Below are positions 62,871-64,000 of a DNA stretch of 64,000 bases, in pieces. The stretch is from Homoserinimonas sp. (GTDB lineage Bacteria; Actinomycetota; Actinomycetes; Actinomycetales; Microbacteriaceae). Position numbers and translations under genes: made by a program. The notes below the pieces were generated by a model that ran no database searches, was not told the DNA's origin, and saw nothing but the letters and a program-made list of their open reading frames with translations. The stretch lies in the NCBI GenBank assembly GCA_023957835.1, contig JAMLGP010000001.1, forward strand, positions 1,357,575-1,421,574, written 5' to 3'. Numbering within the stretch: the stretch's first letter is position 1; every line of letters begins with the position of its first letter.

Positions 62871-63568
62871 CCTTTGGCCAAATCGGTTCGATCGGGATCC
62901 TGAGCGGCTTCGCCCTTCAGGTGCCGGTAGATCCTGATGGTCCGGAAGCTCATGACTGGATAATTCAGGAGCTATCCAAGCCCGAGTATCAGGCGGCCAA
63001 GCCCACCTGGTGGGATCTGTTGGCGCAGGCGATTCTGGATTGGTTCACTTCCTTGAGGTTCGACCTTTCGGGAGTTCCCGGCGGATTCTTCAACCTGGTG
63101 ATCCTGATCATCGTGCTCGCCCTGATAGTGGCCGCATTCCTGATTTTCGGGGTCCCGCGGTTGCGTGCCCGGAGCAAGCTGACCGGAGCACTGCTCGGCG
63201 AGGACGAGATTCGAAATTCGGATGAGTTGCGGGCTTCAGCAAGGAGGGCCGCTCAGGCAGGGGACTGGACGCTTGCAATCGAAGAAATCTATCGGGCGAT
63301 CGCGAAAGCCATGCTGGAGAGAGCGCTCGTGAATTCGACTCCGGGAACTACAGCCAGCGGATTTGCCGCTGCGGCATCCGCGGTGTTTCCACAATTCAGT
63401 CAGGAGCTAAAGACCGGGGCTAAAGTCTTCGACCGAGTTCGCTACCTTGGCGGGACGGGAAATGAGGAGGAGTTCAGAAACCTCGAGAAGCTGGACCGTG
63501 AACTGGAGTCCTCAAAGCCGGAACTCAAACTGCCGGCAACTTCAAGTGAGCTGGAGCTGATTTCTTGA
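62867..63568 (+). CDS. DUF4129-domain membrane protein
   Basis: This 233-residue protein has one or two helices (FFNLVILIIVLALIVAAFLI) and the cytosolic DUF4129 domain (residues 115-210: RRAAQAGDWTLAIEEIYRAI, then TTASGFAAAASAVFPQ and VRYLGGTGNEEEF). The domain is usually encoded beside DUF4350, MoxR-type AAA ATPase and DUF58 genes, which together form a chaperone-like membrane module. The ATG overlaps the previous stop by four bases (ATGA). Confidence 0.85.
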   Translation: MTFGQIGSIGILSGFALQVPVDPDGPEAHDWIIQELSKPEYQAAKPTWWDLLAQAILDWFTSLRFDLSGVPGGFFNLVILIIVLALIVAAFLIFGVPRLRARSKLTGALLGEDEIRNSDELRASARRAAQAGDWTLAIEEIYRAIAKAMLERALVNSTPGTTASGFAAAASAVFPQFSQELKTGAKVFDRVRYLGGTGNEEEFRNLEKLDRELESSKPELKLPATSSELELIS

Positions 63569-64000
63569 GCACGATCGAGACGGCCGCTACGAAAGCTCCG
63601 GAGGAGACTCCAACTGTTCGAGCGAGGCTCAGGAGAGCCAGATTCTGGATACTGATCGCCCTCGCACTGCTGCTCATTATCGGGATTGCGTTCATTATCC
63701 TGAAGCCGTCTTCTGCTGGTTTGGCGCTCTCAGCCTCAGATCCGAGTCCGAACGGAGCGAAGGCGCTCGCAGAGGTACTCAAGCAGCAGGGTGTTGAAGT
63801 GACAATCGCCGACTCGATGGATGAGGTTCGCGATTCTCCGGCTCCGATCCAGCAGACCACAATCTTTCTTTACGACCCTTCGAGTTTCCTAAACGATTCC
63901 AAACTGCTCGAACTGGCTCGGTACTCTTCGGTACTGGTAATCATGGAACCGACTTTTAGTCAGTTGCTTGCGCTCGCTCCCGAGGTGGCCCAGGCGGGAC
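63565..64000 (+). CDS. DUF4350-domain protein, cut by right edge
   Basis: About 145 residues are visible. After a polar start a transmembrane helix (WILIALALLLIIGIAFIIL) leads to the DUF4350 domain, with SDPSPNGAKALAEVLKQQGV and an LYDPSSFLNDSKLLELA stretch. The TTG start overlaps the DUF4129 stop as TTGA. By usual gene order, a MoxR ATPase and a DUF58 protein should follow beyond 64000; that is a prediction from the family's common neighbourhood, not seen. Confidence 0.82.
   Translation, partial: MSTIETAATKAPEETPTVRARLRRARFWILIALALLLIIGIAFIILKPSSAGLALSASDPSPNGAKALAEVLKQQGVEVTIADSMDEVRDSPAPIQQTTIFLYDPSSFLNDSKLLELARYSSVLVIMEPTFSQLLALAPEVAQAG

Overview
The window reads as chromosomal DNA from a high-GC Gram-positive actinobacterium, most likely of the order Micrococcales and possibly Microbacteriaceae. 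The phylum is inferred from a WhiB protein, the MtrA-MtrB-LpqB signalling cassette, a DUF3515 lipoprotein, a PdtaS-type histidine kinase, an Rv3235-family protein beside secA, and abundant leaderless transcripts. The finer placement comes only from general gene order. No rRNA, phage, insertion sequence, CRISPR array or replication origin was seen.

Layout. 1-8000: thiL (cut by the left edge), a divergent DUF3515 lipoprotein gene, and a leftward operon leuC-leuD-murA-plsC-gpsA-ddl that joins leucine synthesis to envelope synthesis. The operon is preceded by a previously unannotated leucine leader peptide. 8090-12970: leucine dehydrogenase, a TerC manganese exporter behind a probable yybP-ykoY riboswitch, tRNA-Glu, a septum-formation-like lipoprotein, a lipid kinase, a CsoR/RcnR-like repressor and a metallo-beta-lactamase-fold hydrolase. 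12967-17997: a toxin-antitoxin patch around tRNA-Gln and gltX, holding a broken zeta toxin with an intact antitoxin, HepT/MntA, and VapBC. 18016-35273: genes for branched-chain amino acids and serine (FAH protein, ilvE, leuB, serA, ilvC, ilvN, ilvB, ilvD). They are interrupted by a DUF2207 protein and by an accessory-looking operon of a secreted I36-like protein with an ABC transporter.

35316-44424: trehalose synthesis (otsA-otsB); a TetR-controlled operon of an MMPL transporter and a YhgE/Pip protein, in which the MMPL protein carries a C-terminal domain resembling a dead ABC ATPase; three small membrane proteins; and tRNA-Lys. 44538-52954: Bcp peroxiredoxin, a WhiB protein, a PdtaS-like kinase, membrane proteins, and a CpaE/SAF/helix-turn-helix cluster. 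52962-64000: secA, hpf, comF, lpqB-mtrB-mtrA, then a GPDPase-type membrane protein, a DUF4129 protein and a DUF4350 protein that runs off the right edge.

The window holds leuB, leuC, leuD, ilvB, ilvN, ilvC, ilvD and ilvE, so most of branched-chain amino acid synthesis is here; leuA and ilvA are not. Regulation is unusually legible. At least fifteen start codons sit 6-7 bases after a TANNNT hexamer, as expected for leaderless mRNAs, and several operators overlap these promoters.
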